Shown: piece by piece, positions 52,977 through 64,000 of the stretch
How positions within the stretch are numbered: the stretch's first letter is position 1
How the letters are laid out: the number at the start of each line of letters is the position of its first letter
Source: Thiodiazotropha sp040791665
Lineage (GTDB): Bacteria > Pseudomonadota > Gammaproteobacteria > Chromatiales > Chromatiaceae
Direction of reading: 5' to 3'
NCBI GenBank assembly: GCA_040791665.1
Contig: JBFNNX010000022.1
Location: 62,001 to 126,000, forward strand
Length of the DNA: 64,000 bases
Program-made: the position numbers and the translations under genes
The notes under the pieces: generated by a model
Told to the model about the DNA's origin: nothing
Seen by the model: the letters and a program-made list of their open reading frames with translations, nothing else
The model's database searches: none

Positions 52977-53135
52977 TCGCTGTCGGAGATCGAATCGTTC
53001 CTCTCTTTCCGCGGCAATCCTTTTTTATAGCCGGTTGCCCCAGTTACTGGCCACGGAAATCGGTATCGCCAAGCTGAAAATTGAGGTGGCCTGGCGAAGT
53101 GTTTGAGGGGGTTGTGAAAAACCTTCTGAAAGGTG

Positions 53136-53163
53136 TTGACGAAGGGGTTGAACTACGTATAAT
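53136..53163 (+). promoter_or_regulatory. rrn promoter P1
   Basis: TTGACG (53136-53141), a 16-base spacer and TATAAT (53158-53163), followed by the GC-rich discriminator GCGCC typical of stringently controlled rRNA promoters. Confidence 0.8.
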
Positions 53164-53241
53164 GCGCCACTCTTTCGAGGGGGTTGATCAACCCGTTTCG
53201 GAAGCCTGGAGCGGCCAGGTTCAAGTGCCAGAATTTAGTTG

Positions 53242-53269
53242 TTGACAATGACTAAGCGGGCTGTAGAAT
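53242..53269 (+). promoter_or_regulatory. rrn promoter P2
   Basis: TTGACA (53242-53247), a 16-base spacer and TAGAAT (53264-53269), with the discriminator ACGCGC. It is 106 bases downstream of P1. Confidence 0.75.
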
Positions 53270-53326
53270 ACGCGCTCTCGAACAGACCGGGAGGCCCCGG
53301 CGGCTTGAAGAAAGTTGAGAATTTTC

Positions 53327-53354
53327 TTGACACAAGTGCAGGGTCCTTTAAAAT
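53327..53354 (+). promoter_or_regulatory. Possible rrn promoter P3
   Basis: TTGACA (53327-53332), a 16-base spacer and TAAAAT (53349-53354), preceded by an AT-rich stretch and followed by AGGCGG. It is 85 bases after P2. Confidence 0.65.
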
Positions 53355-53387
53355 AGGCGGTCTTTCTCGGAAGAAAATTTCCGGGAA

Positions 53388-53398
53388 GCTCTTTAACA
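53388..53398 (+). promoter_or_regulatory. boxA antitermination site, rrn leader
   Basis: GCTCTTTAACA matches the bacterial boxA core, where the NusB-S10 complex loads to prevent premature termination of rRNA transcription. Confidence 0.8.
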
Positions 53399-53535
53399 AT
53401 CAGGTTAGGTAATTTGTGTGGGTGCTCCGTTGATTTTGGGTGACCAAAGATCGACAGAGAGCATTCGAAAGATAGTAATTCTATCCGAGAATCTCGAGTC
53501 AAAAAGATTGGCTGCCATAAGCAGCTATCAAACTT

Positions 53536-55078
<1,543 letters not shown>

Positions 55079-55185
55079 AAAAAGTTGCCCGGATCTTCGG
55101 AGCATCCACACAAGTTACCTAGCCGATGTTGAAGCAGATACAGACCTGTTAAACAGCTAAGCAGCTGTACTGCGCTGAGTGACTT

Positions 55186-55262
<77 letters not shown>

Positions 55263-55290
55263 TATTTATCCAGAACCATTTGACTCTTCA

Positions 55291-55366
55291 GGGGCCATAG
55301 CTCAGCTGGGAGAGCGCCTGCCTTGCACGCAGGAGGTCGGGAGTTCGATCCTCCCTGGCTCCACCA
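55291..55366 (+). tRNA. tRNA-Ala (TGC)
   Basis: A 76-base cloverleaf with acceptor GGGGCCA/TGGCTCC, anticodon stem-loop CCTGCCTTGCACGCAGG (anticodon TGC), T-arm with GTTCGATCC and encoded CCA. Second tRNA of the 16S-23S spacer. Confidence 0.97.
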
Positions 55367-55439
55367 AACAGCTGAACGGTTCGACCGTTAGTGCTAAGTG
55401 TCTAGCGACAACGCTAGCCACTTCGTATTATCGAAGTAC

Positions 55440-55449
55440 TGCTCTTTAA
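55440..55449 (+). promoter_or_regulatory. boxA antitermination site, 16S-23S spacer
   Basis: TGCTCTTTAAA is the second boxA-like site, located between tRNA-Ala and the 23S gene as in E. coli rrn operons. Confidence 0.65.
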
Positions 55450-55586
55450 AAATTAGGTTAGATCGCAGATAGGCGGATGTCGTGAGACATCCAATATCTA
55501 AATGAGTATCTAAGTTCTCAAACTTAGTTATTTGGGTATGTTGCATTTGTACGAGCGACCTGACTCCAGAATTTTTGGGGTTATAT

Positions 55587-58477
<2,891 letters not shown>

Positions 58478-58588
58478 TATAACACCCAAACATTTTGGGT
58501 CGAGTTCAAGCAAACGCAACACCCATAGATATCGCCTTGCGATCTAACCGAATGCTGAGTCGTTTCCTAGCGAGCGACTCCGACAGTT

Positions 58589-58707
58589 TACCTGGTAGAC
58601 ATAGCGTGTTGGTACCACCCGATCCCATCTCGAACTCGGAAGTGAAACGACATAGCGCCGATGATAGTGTGGGGTCTCCCCATGTAAAAGTAGGACACTG
58701 CCAGGTT
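58589..58707 (+). rRNA. rrf: 5S ribosomal RNA
   Basis: The terminal stem ACCTGG/CCAGGT is visible, with the internal conserved blocks CCCGATCCCATCTCGAACTC, GAAGTGAAAC and GGGGTCTCCCCATG. About 119 bases; ends are approximate. No tRNA follows it. Confidence 0.95.
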
Positions 58708-58715
58708 TTTACAGC

Positions 58716-58751
58716 AAAACCCCGGACCCGAAAGGTCCGGGGTTTTTTTTT
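58716..58751 (+). terminator. Rho-independent terminator of the rRNA operon
   Basis: AAAACCCCGGACC (58716-58728) pairs with GGTCCGGGGTTTT (58734-58746) across CGAAA, and the T-run extends to 58751. Confidence 0.95.
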
Positions 58752-58853
58752 GTCTCGATGTGAACCAGTATAGGTTTCCTGGCTCGGGTTGGGCGGTAAC
58801 GTGTAAGATGGTGATCTCGGGTTTCGTGGAATCGGCTTGCGCATGATCAGATT

Positions 58854-59483
58854 ATGATTCTCTCACTTACACTACTTGTCTTCGGTATCCTGCTAACTGG
58901 ATTGGCCATTCGTCAATTCATTATTAAAAGAAAGTTCATTGCGGCTGGCCTGAACGGATTGTTGGGTCTGGTTGTGCTGTTGATTGCGACCTTTATCTCA
59001 ATGCTGCTGTTTAATGTTCAAAGTTATATTCAGTTGACCAAGGAGCGTGTGTTGGCTGAGGTCGAGATCGTCACCCATGAGTCCGGAACTACATCCCTTG
59101 GTTTGACAATCAACGGTGAGCGCAGAAACTTTCCGCTCTCAGCTGATGAGTGGCGCCTGGATGCACGGTTTATCAAATGGAAACCTTGGGTGGCATTACT
59201 CGGAAAGGACCCGGTGGTGCGTTTGGAAGCGTTATCAAGCCGAAATGCCGGACAGGGTAGCAAAGTTATCCAAGTTTATAATTTGCATGAGGATTATGAG
59301 ATTGTCGACAAGGTTGTCGCTAACCTTACCGATCAATTTGGTATGGTTGACACAATGTATGGCAGTTCGGTGTATATGCCTATTGAAGCTGGTGCACACT
59401 ACCGGGTTAGTGCAAGCCATGCCGGTTTGATTGCACGTCCGGTAAACCAAAAAGGTGAACAGGCAGTCATACAGTGGGACTGA
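58854..59483 (+). CDS. Conserved inner-membrane protein of unknown function
   Basis: A 209-residue protein with two N-terminal transmembrane helices (about 1-20 and 31-52) and a C-terminal soluble domain of about 150 residues that contains LGLTINGERRNFPLSADEWRLDARFIKWKPW. Similar proteins are sometimes labelled cation/multidrug efflux pump, but nothing here supports transport. It is 103 bases after the rRNA terminator and its stop codon lies two bases before the M61 peptidase start, so they form one unit. Confidence 0.8.
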   Translation: MILSLTLLVFGILLTGLAIRQFIIKRKFIAAGLNGLLGLVVLLIATFISMLLFNVQSYIQLTKERVLAEVEIVTHESGTTSLGLTINGERRNFPLSADEWRLDARFIKWKPWVALLGKDPVVRLEALSSRNAGQGSKVIQVYNLHEDYEIVDKVVANLTDQFGMVDTMYGSSVYMPIEAGAHYRVSASHAGLIARPVNQKGEQAVIQWD

Positions 59484-59485
59484 TA

Positions 59486-61303
59486 ATGATTGAGTACAAG
59501 CTAAGCTTCAAGTCACCCCAAGCTCATCTGTTTGAAGTCGAGCTGACTGTCAAACAACCAGACACCAATGGGCAGGTAGTCTACCTGCCAAGTTGGATAC
59601 GCGGTAGTTACATGGTGCGGGATTTCGCCCGTAATATAGTTTCCATTCAGGCATTGTCAGGAAGTCAGACTATTGAGCTGGTCAAGCTTGATAAGCAAAG
59701 TTGGCGTGCTCCACCAGTGGCAGGTGAACTGCGTATCGTGTACACGGTTTATGCCTGGGAACTGTCCGTCAGGACAGCCTATTTTGATACCGAACATGCT
59801 TATTTCAACGGACCTTGTCTGTTTTTGGGCGCTGCCGGATTCGAAAATGAAGCCTGCAGGCTGAGTGTTGATCGTCCGGGGGAGAGTTTTGCCGAAGAGT
59901 GGCGGTTGGCTACCGCTATGCCGACGGAGCATGTCGATGAAGCAGGGTTTGGCGACTATCTTTGTGACTGCTATGAGGCGTTGATTGACTATCCCGTCGA
60001 GGCGGGAAGTTTTACCGACGCTGAATTTTTGGTCGATGGCCGACAGCATCGATTGGTGATCAGCGGTATACATGATGCTGAACTGCAGAGATTTTGCAAC
60101 GATTTAGGCCGGATCTGCCAAGAAGAGATGAGCCTGTTTGGTGAATTGCCGATATCGAATTATCTATTTTTACTTCAAGTTGTAGGTAACGGTTATGGTG
60201 GATTGGAACACCGTAATTCAACCAGTCTTATGATTGGCAGGGACGATTTGCCGAAACGGGGTGATAAGGGCGTAACTACCGGTTATCGAAAACTGCTGGC
60301 ACTCTGCAGTCACGAATATTTTCATCTTTGGAATGTCAAACGGATAACACCGGAAGTATTTCTGCAACAGGGGACTGCGGCAGAGGTCTACACCCGCCAG
60401 TTGTGGATTTTTGAGGGTATCACATCCTATTATGATGAGTTGTTGTTGGTCAGAAGTGGTGTGATTGAGCGCAAGGCTTACTTTGAAATGATGGCGGAGA
60501 CAATCACACGTGTCATGCGAAACAGCGGTAGACGTAAACAGACATTGGAGGAATCGAGCTTCGATGCTTGGACGAAATTCTATAAACAGGATGAGAATGC
60601 GCCCAATGCAATCGTAAGTTACTATGCCAAGGGATCGCTGTTTGCCCTGTTGCTCGATTTGAACATACGCCTGGGTAGCGAAAACACTTTTTCCCTTGAT
60701 CATGTGATGCGGGAAATGTGGCAACGATACGGTCGTCGTTCAGTGGGTGTTCCGGAGGATGGATTTGAAAAACTTGTAGCTGAAGTAACATCCCTGGATC
60801 TGCAGCCGCTCTTCGACCAGGGGGTCCGTTCAACGGATGAGTTGCCCCTTGCCGAGATCTTGGCAGAGTTTGCCGTAGAGCTCCATCTGCTTCCAGCCAA
60901 ATCCAGTGAGGATCAGGGCAGTGTGGTAACGGAACCGCCAAAGGCCGCCCCCGCCAAACCGGTATTGGGTGTCAAATGGAAACAGTTGGAAAAGAGGATT
61001 CGGATTTTACAGGTGTTTGATGGAGGTGGTGCTCAGCTGGCAGGGCTGGCGGCGGGTGATGAGATTGTTGCCGTTGCTGGTTTGAGCATGAACGCAAAAC
61101 AGATGGAGCAGTATATTGCCAGGCAGCAGGAGGGGGTATCAATCGAGTTGCACGTTTTTCGCAGGGATGAACTAAAGGTCATCCGTATCACTCCGCTTCC
61201 AGCTGTTGCTGATACCTGTACTATCTATCTCCCTCAACATCCCGGCAGCATTCAACAGCAGCGTCTAAACAATTGGTTGAAGGGCCATGTACAGGCACCA
61301 TGA
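59486..61303 (+). CDS. M61-family metallopeptidase with PDZ domain
   Basis: Glycyl-aminopeptidase-type zinc protease. An N-terminal beta domain (to about residue 170) is followed by the thermolysin-like catalytic domain with HEYFHLWNVKRITPE (HExxH, about residues 274-288) and the downstream glutamate in WIFEGITSYYDE. A PDZ domain is near the C-terminus (about 500-570, VFDGGGAQLAGLAAGDEIVAV). No signal peptide, so probably cytoplasmic. ATG 59486 is preferred; a GTG at 59474 would overlap the upstream gene. It overlaps birA by 17 bases. Confidence 0.9.
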   Translation: MIEYKLSFKSPQAHLFEVELTVKQPDTNGQVVYLPSWIRGSYMVRDFARNIVSIQALSGSQTIELVKLDKQSWRAPPVAGELRIVYTVYAWELSVRTAYFDTEHAYFNGPCLFLGAAGFENEACRLSVDRPGESFAEEWRLATAMPTEHVDEAGFGDYLCDCYEALIDYPVEAGSFTDAEFLVDGRQHRLVISGIHDAELQRFCNDLGRICQEEMSLFGELPISNYLFLLQVVGNGYGGLEHRNSTSLMIGRDDLPKRGDKGVTTGYRKLLALCSHEYFHLWNVKRITPEVFLQQGTAAEVYTRQLWIFEGITSYYDELLLVRSGVIERKAYFEMMAETITRVMRNSGRRKQTLEESSFDAWTKFYKQDENAPNAIVSYYAKGSLFALLLDLNIRLGSENTFSLDHVMREMWQRYGRRSVGVPEDGFEKLVAEVTSLDLQPLFDQGVRSTDELPLAEILAEFAVELHLLPAKSSEDQGSVVTEPPKAAPAKPVLGVKWKQLEKRIRILQVFDGGGAQLAGLAAGDEIVAVAGLSMNAKQMEQYIARQQEGVSIELHVFRRDELKVIRITPLPAVADTCTIYLPQHPGSIQQQRLNNWLKGHVQAP

Positions 61304-62276
61304 TTTAATTCATAGATTGGCTGATGGGCGGTTTCACTCAGGTCAGGAGTTGGGACGCCTTTTGGATGTGTCGCGCTCTTCAGTTTGGAAGAAACTGAAA
61401 CAACTGAAGGAAGAATACAATCTCGAGATCGATGCGGTTACAGGGAGAGGATATCGCTTGCGTGAACCACTTGATCTTCTGAATCATGATCTCATTCTTA
61501 AGCTATTGAGTGACATCGATAATGAGGCGCCACCGGCTTTGATTCTGCACGCCTCTGTAGATTCCACCAACAGCTGGTTGATGAAGCAGGCAACTTCAGG
61601 TGCTGAACCGGGGACCGTATGCCTGGCGGAGCAGCAATTGGCTGGTAGGGGCAGGCATGGTCGAAAGTGGATCTCACCATTCGGTAGTAACATCTATCTC
61701 TCCATGTTATGGCGATTCGAAGATCCGCCGATGCAGATTGCGGGTCTCAGTTTGGCTTCGGCGATTGCGGTTGTACGCCTGTTGCACGAGCTGAACTGTG
61801 ATCAAGCCGGAATTAAATGGCCTAACGATATATTGTGGCAGGGTAAAAAACTGGCCGGGCTTCTGCTGGAAGTAACCGGGGAGGCCAGTGGTCCATCGCA
61901 GGTTGTTATCGGTATCGGCCTGAATACCCGGTTGGGCAGTCATGGCGGGGATATCGACCAACCGTGGATCGATCTGAACTCTATCCCAAGCATCATGTGG
62001 CCAACCCGCAATGAACTGGCATGTATGTTGATCCAGCATCTGAGAGAGGTGATACGGCAGTATCAGTCCGATGGCATGCACTCATTTCTCGATGAGTGGC
62101 ATAGGCATGATCTGTTATTGGGTGAAGAGGTGGTAATTCGCAGTCATAGCCAAGTGCACACAGGGGAGTATTTGGGGATTGATCTGAATGGTGCAATCCG
62201 TTTGCGCTGTGATGGCAAGGAACAGACATTTCACGCCGGTGAGGTGAGTCTACGGCAACTGCTCGATGAGAGATAA
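61287..62276 (+). CDS. birA: Biotin protein ligase / biotin operon repressor BirA
   Basis: Attaches biotin to acetyl-CoA carboxylase carrier protein via biotinyl-AMP. The N-terminal winged helix (residues 1-62, SGQELGRLLDVSRSSVWKKLKQL) shows it is the bifunctional repressor type. Catalytic motifs are DSTNSWLM, GRGRHGRKWISP and the lysine in IKWPNDILW. The C-terminal SH3-like domain ends in GEVSLRQL. The 329 residues are typical. It overlaps the genes on both sides (17 bases and one base), giving a tight operon with coaX. Confidence 0.95.
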   Translation: MYRHHDLIHRLADGRFHSGQELGRLLDVSRSSVWKKLKQLKEEYNLEIDAVTGRGYRLREPLDLLNHDLILKLLSDIDNEAPPALILHASVDSTNSWLMKQATSGAEPGTVCLAEQQLAGRGRHGRKWISPFGSNIYLSMLWRFEDPPMQIAGLSLASAIAVVRLLHELNCDQAGIKWPNDILWQGKKLAGLLLEVTGEASGPSQVVIGIGLNTRLGSHGGDIDQPWIDLNSIPSIMWPTRNELACMLIQHLREVIRQYQSDGMHSFLDEWHRHDLLLGEEVVIRSHSQVHTGEYLGIDLNGAIRLRCDGKEQTFHAGEVSLRQLLDER

Positions 62277-63013
62277 TGAAACTCTATATTGATATAGGTA
62301 ATTCGGCCATCAAGTGGGCAACCGGAGACGAGCTGGACGTTGGTATCCTGCACCAGGCGGAATCATACAATCTCCCTGTTGCGATTGAAAAGGCATGGCT
62401 TAAACTGGAGAAGCCCGATGCGGCGTTTATCGCCAGTGTGCGTCAACAAGACGTTGATACGAAACTGTTGGCCTGGATTGAGCGGCAGTGGCTGATAACA
62501 CCGACATTCGCTGAAGTACGTCAGCGCGGGCATGGTGTAGTAAACGGATATAAACAGCCCGGCCAACTGGGTGTTGACCGCTGGTTGGCGCTGGTCGCGG
62601 CACGTGCCCTTTCGAAATCACCCCAGATTGTCGTAGACTGCGGTTCAGCGACGACGATCGATGCCATGGACGGCGAGGGGCGGCATATCGGTGGTATCAT
62701 CTTGCCGGGTTTGCGGGTATTTGCCCATTGTCTGAGACAAAATACCGATATTCCGCATTTCGATACCGGTGAGATAGATAATTGTTTCGCCACCGATACC
62801 GCATCTGGCATTCTTACAGGTGCCATAGTGGCTCAATGCGCGACCGTGGAAAAGCTCTATCAAACACTGCAGGAACGGGAAACGGGTAATGTCATTTGCG
62901 TGGTTACGGGTGGCGATGCGGGATTGTTGGCACGACATCTTGAGCTATCCTACCAGGTTGTACCCGCTCTGGTTCTGCATGGGTTGCGAATAGAGTCTGG
63001 TCAAGCGGGGTAG
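62276..63013 (+). CDS. coaX: Type III pantothenate kinase CoaX
   Basis: First step of coenzyme A synthesis in bacteria that lack the CoaA type. ASKHA-fold motifs: YIDIGNSAIKW at the start (phosphate 1), GVDRWLALVAAR and VDCGSATTIDAMD. The 245 residues are normal. TAATG overlap couples it to birA. The SPOR protein gene follows after 60 bases; this order is conserved in Pseudomonas and relatives. Confidence 0.95.
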   Translation: MKLYIDIGNSAIKWATGDELDVGILHQAESYNLPVAIEKAWLKLEKPDAAFIASVRQQDVDTKLLAWIERQWLITPTFAEVRQRGHGVVNGYKQPGQLGVDRWLALVAARALSKSPQIVVDCGSATTIDAMDGEGRHIGGIILPGLRVFAHCLRQNTDIPHFDTGEIDNCFATDTASGILTGAIVAQCATVEKLYQTLQERETGNVICVVTGGDAGLLARHLELSYQVVPALVLHGLRIESGQAG

Positions 63014-63073
63014 TCTGCGCACTGTATAACTCCGCACGGGAAGTGAAATGAATACAACAGATAAAGTATTGTT

Positions 63074-63940
63074 ATGAAATGGCTCTTCTTCGTTCTGCTG
63101 CTGGCAAATTTGGGGATGTTTATCCTGATCTATCCTCAGAAGGCAGAAAAAAATGTTGAGGATGGCTTGCCGGATGTGGGCGAACTTTATCTCTATAAAG
63201 AGATTGCGGAGTCGAAAACCGACCTGGACGCTATCGAGCAAACCGTGCTCGCCGAGAAGCAGGAACCGGATGCTGACCAAACACTGCGCTCCCCTGGTGA
63301 TCCGACTGAGACAGCGGATGTTGATCAACCTTTGGAGAGACAGGCCTCCACCGAGTCGATCGCAGAGTCCGTGCCCGAGATTTCCACCGCTGAACCCGAA
63401 ACACCCGCTGAACCCGAGTTAATATTGCCGGGCGGTGATGATGCTGTGGCTGAGAAACCGCTACCAGTGGTGACACCGGTATGTCGGACTATCGGTTATC
63501 TGGAGAGTCGTTCAGACGCGGAGATCGTCTCCGTAAGCTTGCGGGCATTTGGTCTGAAACCCGAGTTGCAGTCTGAGACCAGTAATGAGCCGGCAGGTAT
63601 CTGGGTGTTAATTCCCCCGCAAGCCACCAGGCAAGAAGCGATCGAAATCTCAAATCGCCTGGAAAGAGACGGTGTGAGTGACTTGTGGCGATTTACCAGC
63701 GGTGATCTGGTGCATGCCATATCACTCGGCCTGTTCCGTAACGAGGAGCGTGCGAAGGCCCGGAAAAAAGAGATTATAGATCTCGGTTATGAAGTGATCA
63801 TTAAGCCGCGCTACCGTCAAAAAACCAAATATTGGCTCTATTTTCAAGAAGGTACACCTGTATCCGAAAGCAAAGAGGGCTGGACTGAACTGCTTGCCAG
63901 ATTTCCGGACATCGAAGCAAGGGAGACGGCTTGCCGTTAA
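63074..63940 (+). CDS. SPOR-domain protein
   Basis: A 288-residue inner-membrane protein with one N-terminal transmembrane helix (residues 2-20, WLFFVLLLANLGMFILIY), a long acidic, proline-rich linker (about 25-130) and a C-terminal SPOR domain (about 205-280, DLVHAISLGLFRNEERAKARKKEI). SPOR domains bind glycan strands lacking stem peptides at the division septum. The topology suggests a periplasmic domain. It follows coaX in a conserved arrangement. Confidence 0.85.
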   Translation: MKWLFFVLLLANLGMFILIYPQKAEKNVEDGLPDVGELYLYKEIAESKTDLDAIEQTVLAEKQEPDADQTLRSPGDPTETADVDQPLERQASTESIAESVPEISTAEPETPAEPELILPGGDDAVAEKPLPVVTPVCRTIGYLESRSDAEIVSVSLRAFGLKPELQSETSNEPAGIWVLIPPQATRQEAIEISNRLERDGVSDLWRFTSGDLVHAISLGLFRNEERAKARKKEIIDLGYEVIIKPRYRQKTKYWLYFQEGTPVSESKEGWTELLARFPDIEARETACR

Positions 63941-63983
63941 GTTTGCCACAAGAGACAGAAACGCATAGAATTCGCACTCTCCA

Positions 63984-64000
63984 GCCGGCGTAGCTCAGTT
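63984..64000 (+). tRNA. tRNA gene start, probably tRNA-Thr (cut by window edge)
   Basis: GCCGGCGTAGCTCAGTT has the form of a tRNA 5' end: seven-base acceptor strand, TA, and the D-stem GCTC. The acceptor sequence fits tRNA-Thr, which often heads the tRNA-tufB cluster after this gene block. The anticodon is outside the window. Confidence 0.7.

Overview
The window is chromosomal DNA from a gammaproteobacterium. The evidence is the 16S sequence, conserved gene neighbourhoods (maf-rng-yhdP-nit-tldD; pdxA-surA-lptD; tyrS next to an M23 peptidase-anmK pair; birA-coaX-SPOR protein-tRNA), and a 16S-tRNA-Ile-tRNA-Ala-23S-5S rRNA operon. I cannot place it firmly below class. The mix of genes is compatible with a free-living or symbiotic sulfur-oxidising lineage near the Chromatiales, but that is only an inference. 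Most of the window is ordinary core genome; accessory signals are concentrated in intergenic spacers and a few inserted cassettes.

Layout. 1-7.1 kb: nucleotide clean-up genes (cysQ, nudE, yrfG-like), an unusual repeat-solenoid protein, a NaChBac-type ion channel with an acid-rich Cav-like filter, a cysteine-cluster protein and rhlB. 7.5-18 kb: rlmH, maf, rng, yhdP, a nitrilase-family amidase, tldD and pmbA, all on the plus strand. 18-22.7 kb: lptD-surA-pdxA on the minus strand (outer-membrane biogenesis and vitamin B6). 22.8-28.4 kb: an RND efflux adaptor and permease, then amgK without its usual partner murU. 28.4-30.9 kb: a highly expressed porin gene between repeat-containing spacers.

30.7-40 kb is a complete propionate (2-methylcitrate) module: prpE, a GntR-family regulator, prpB, prpC, acnD and prpF. 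It activates propionate to propionyl-CoA and converts it to pyruvate plus succinate. The two promoters of this module (before prpE and before the regulator) have the same architecture: TGTCGACA overlaps the -35 hexamer, a 17-bp spacer leads to the -10 box, and a second TGTCGACA lies exactly 62 bp downstream of the first. This is the clearest previously unannotated regulatory system I can support here. The prpC-acnD-prpF part is visibly more GC-rich than prpE-prpR-prpB, and different repeat elements sit in the gene spacers.

40-53 kb: a YefM-YoeB toxin-antitoxin pair with a perfect 22-bp operator palindrome, a DUF4126 membrane protein, argC, a coiled-coil membrane protein next to a bactofilin, erpA, an OmpA-type lipoprotein, a Bacillus-type (type B) succinate dehydrogenase sdhCAB, anmK, an M23 peptidase and tyrS. 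53-58.75 kb: the rRNA operon, preceded by three tandem promoter-like sequences with 16-bp spacers and closed by a strong terminator. 58.8-64 kb: a small membrane protein, an M61 peptidase with a PDZ domain, birA, coaX, a SPOR-domain protein and the first 17 bases of a tRNA gene, probably tRNA-Thr.
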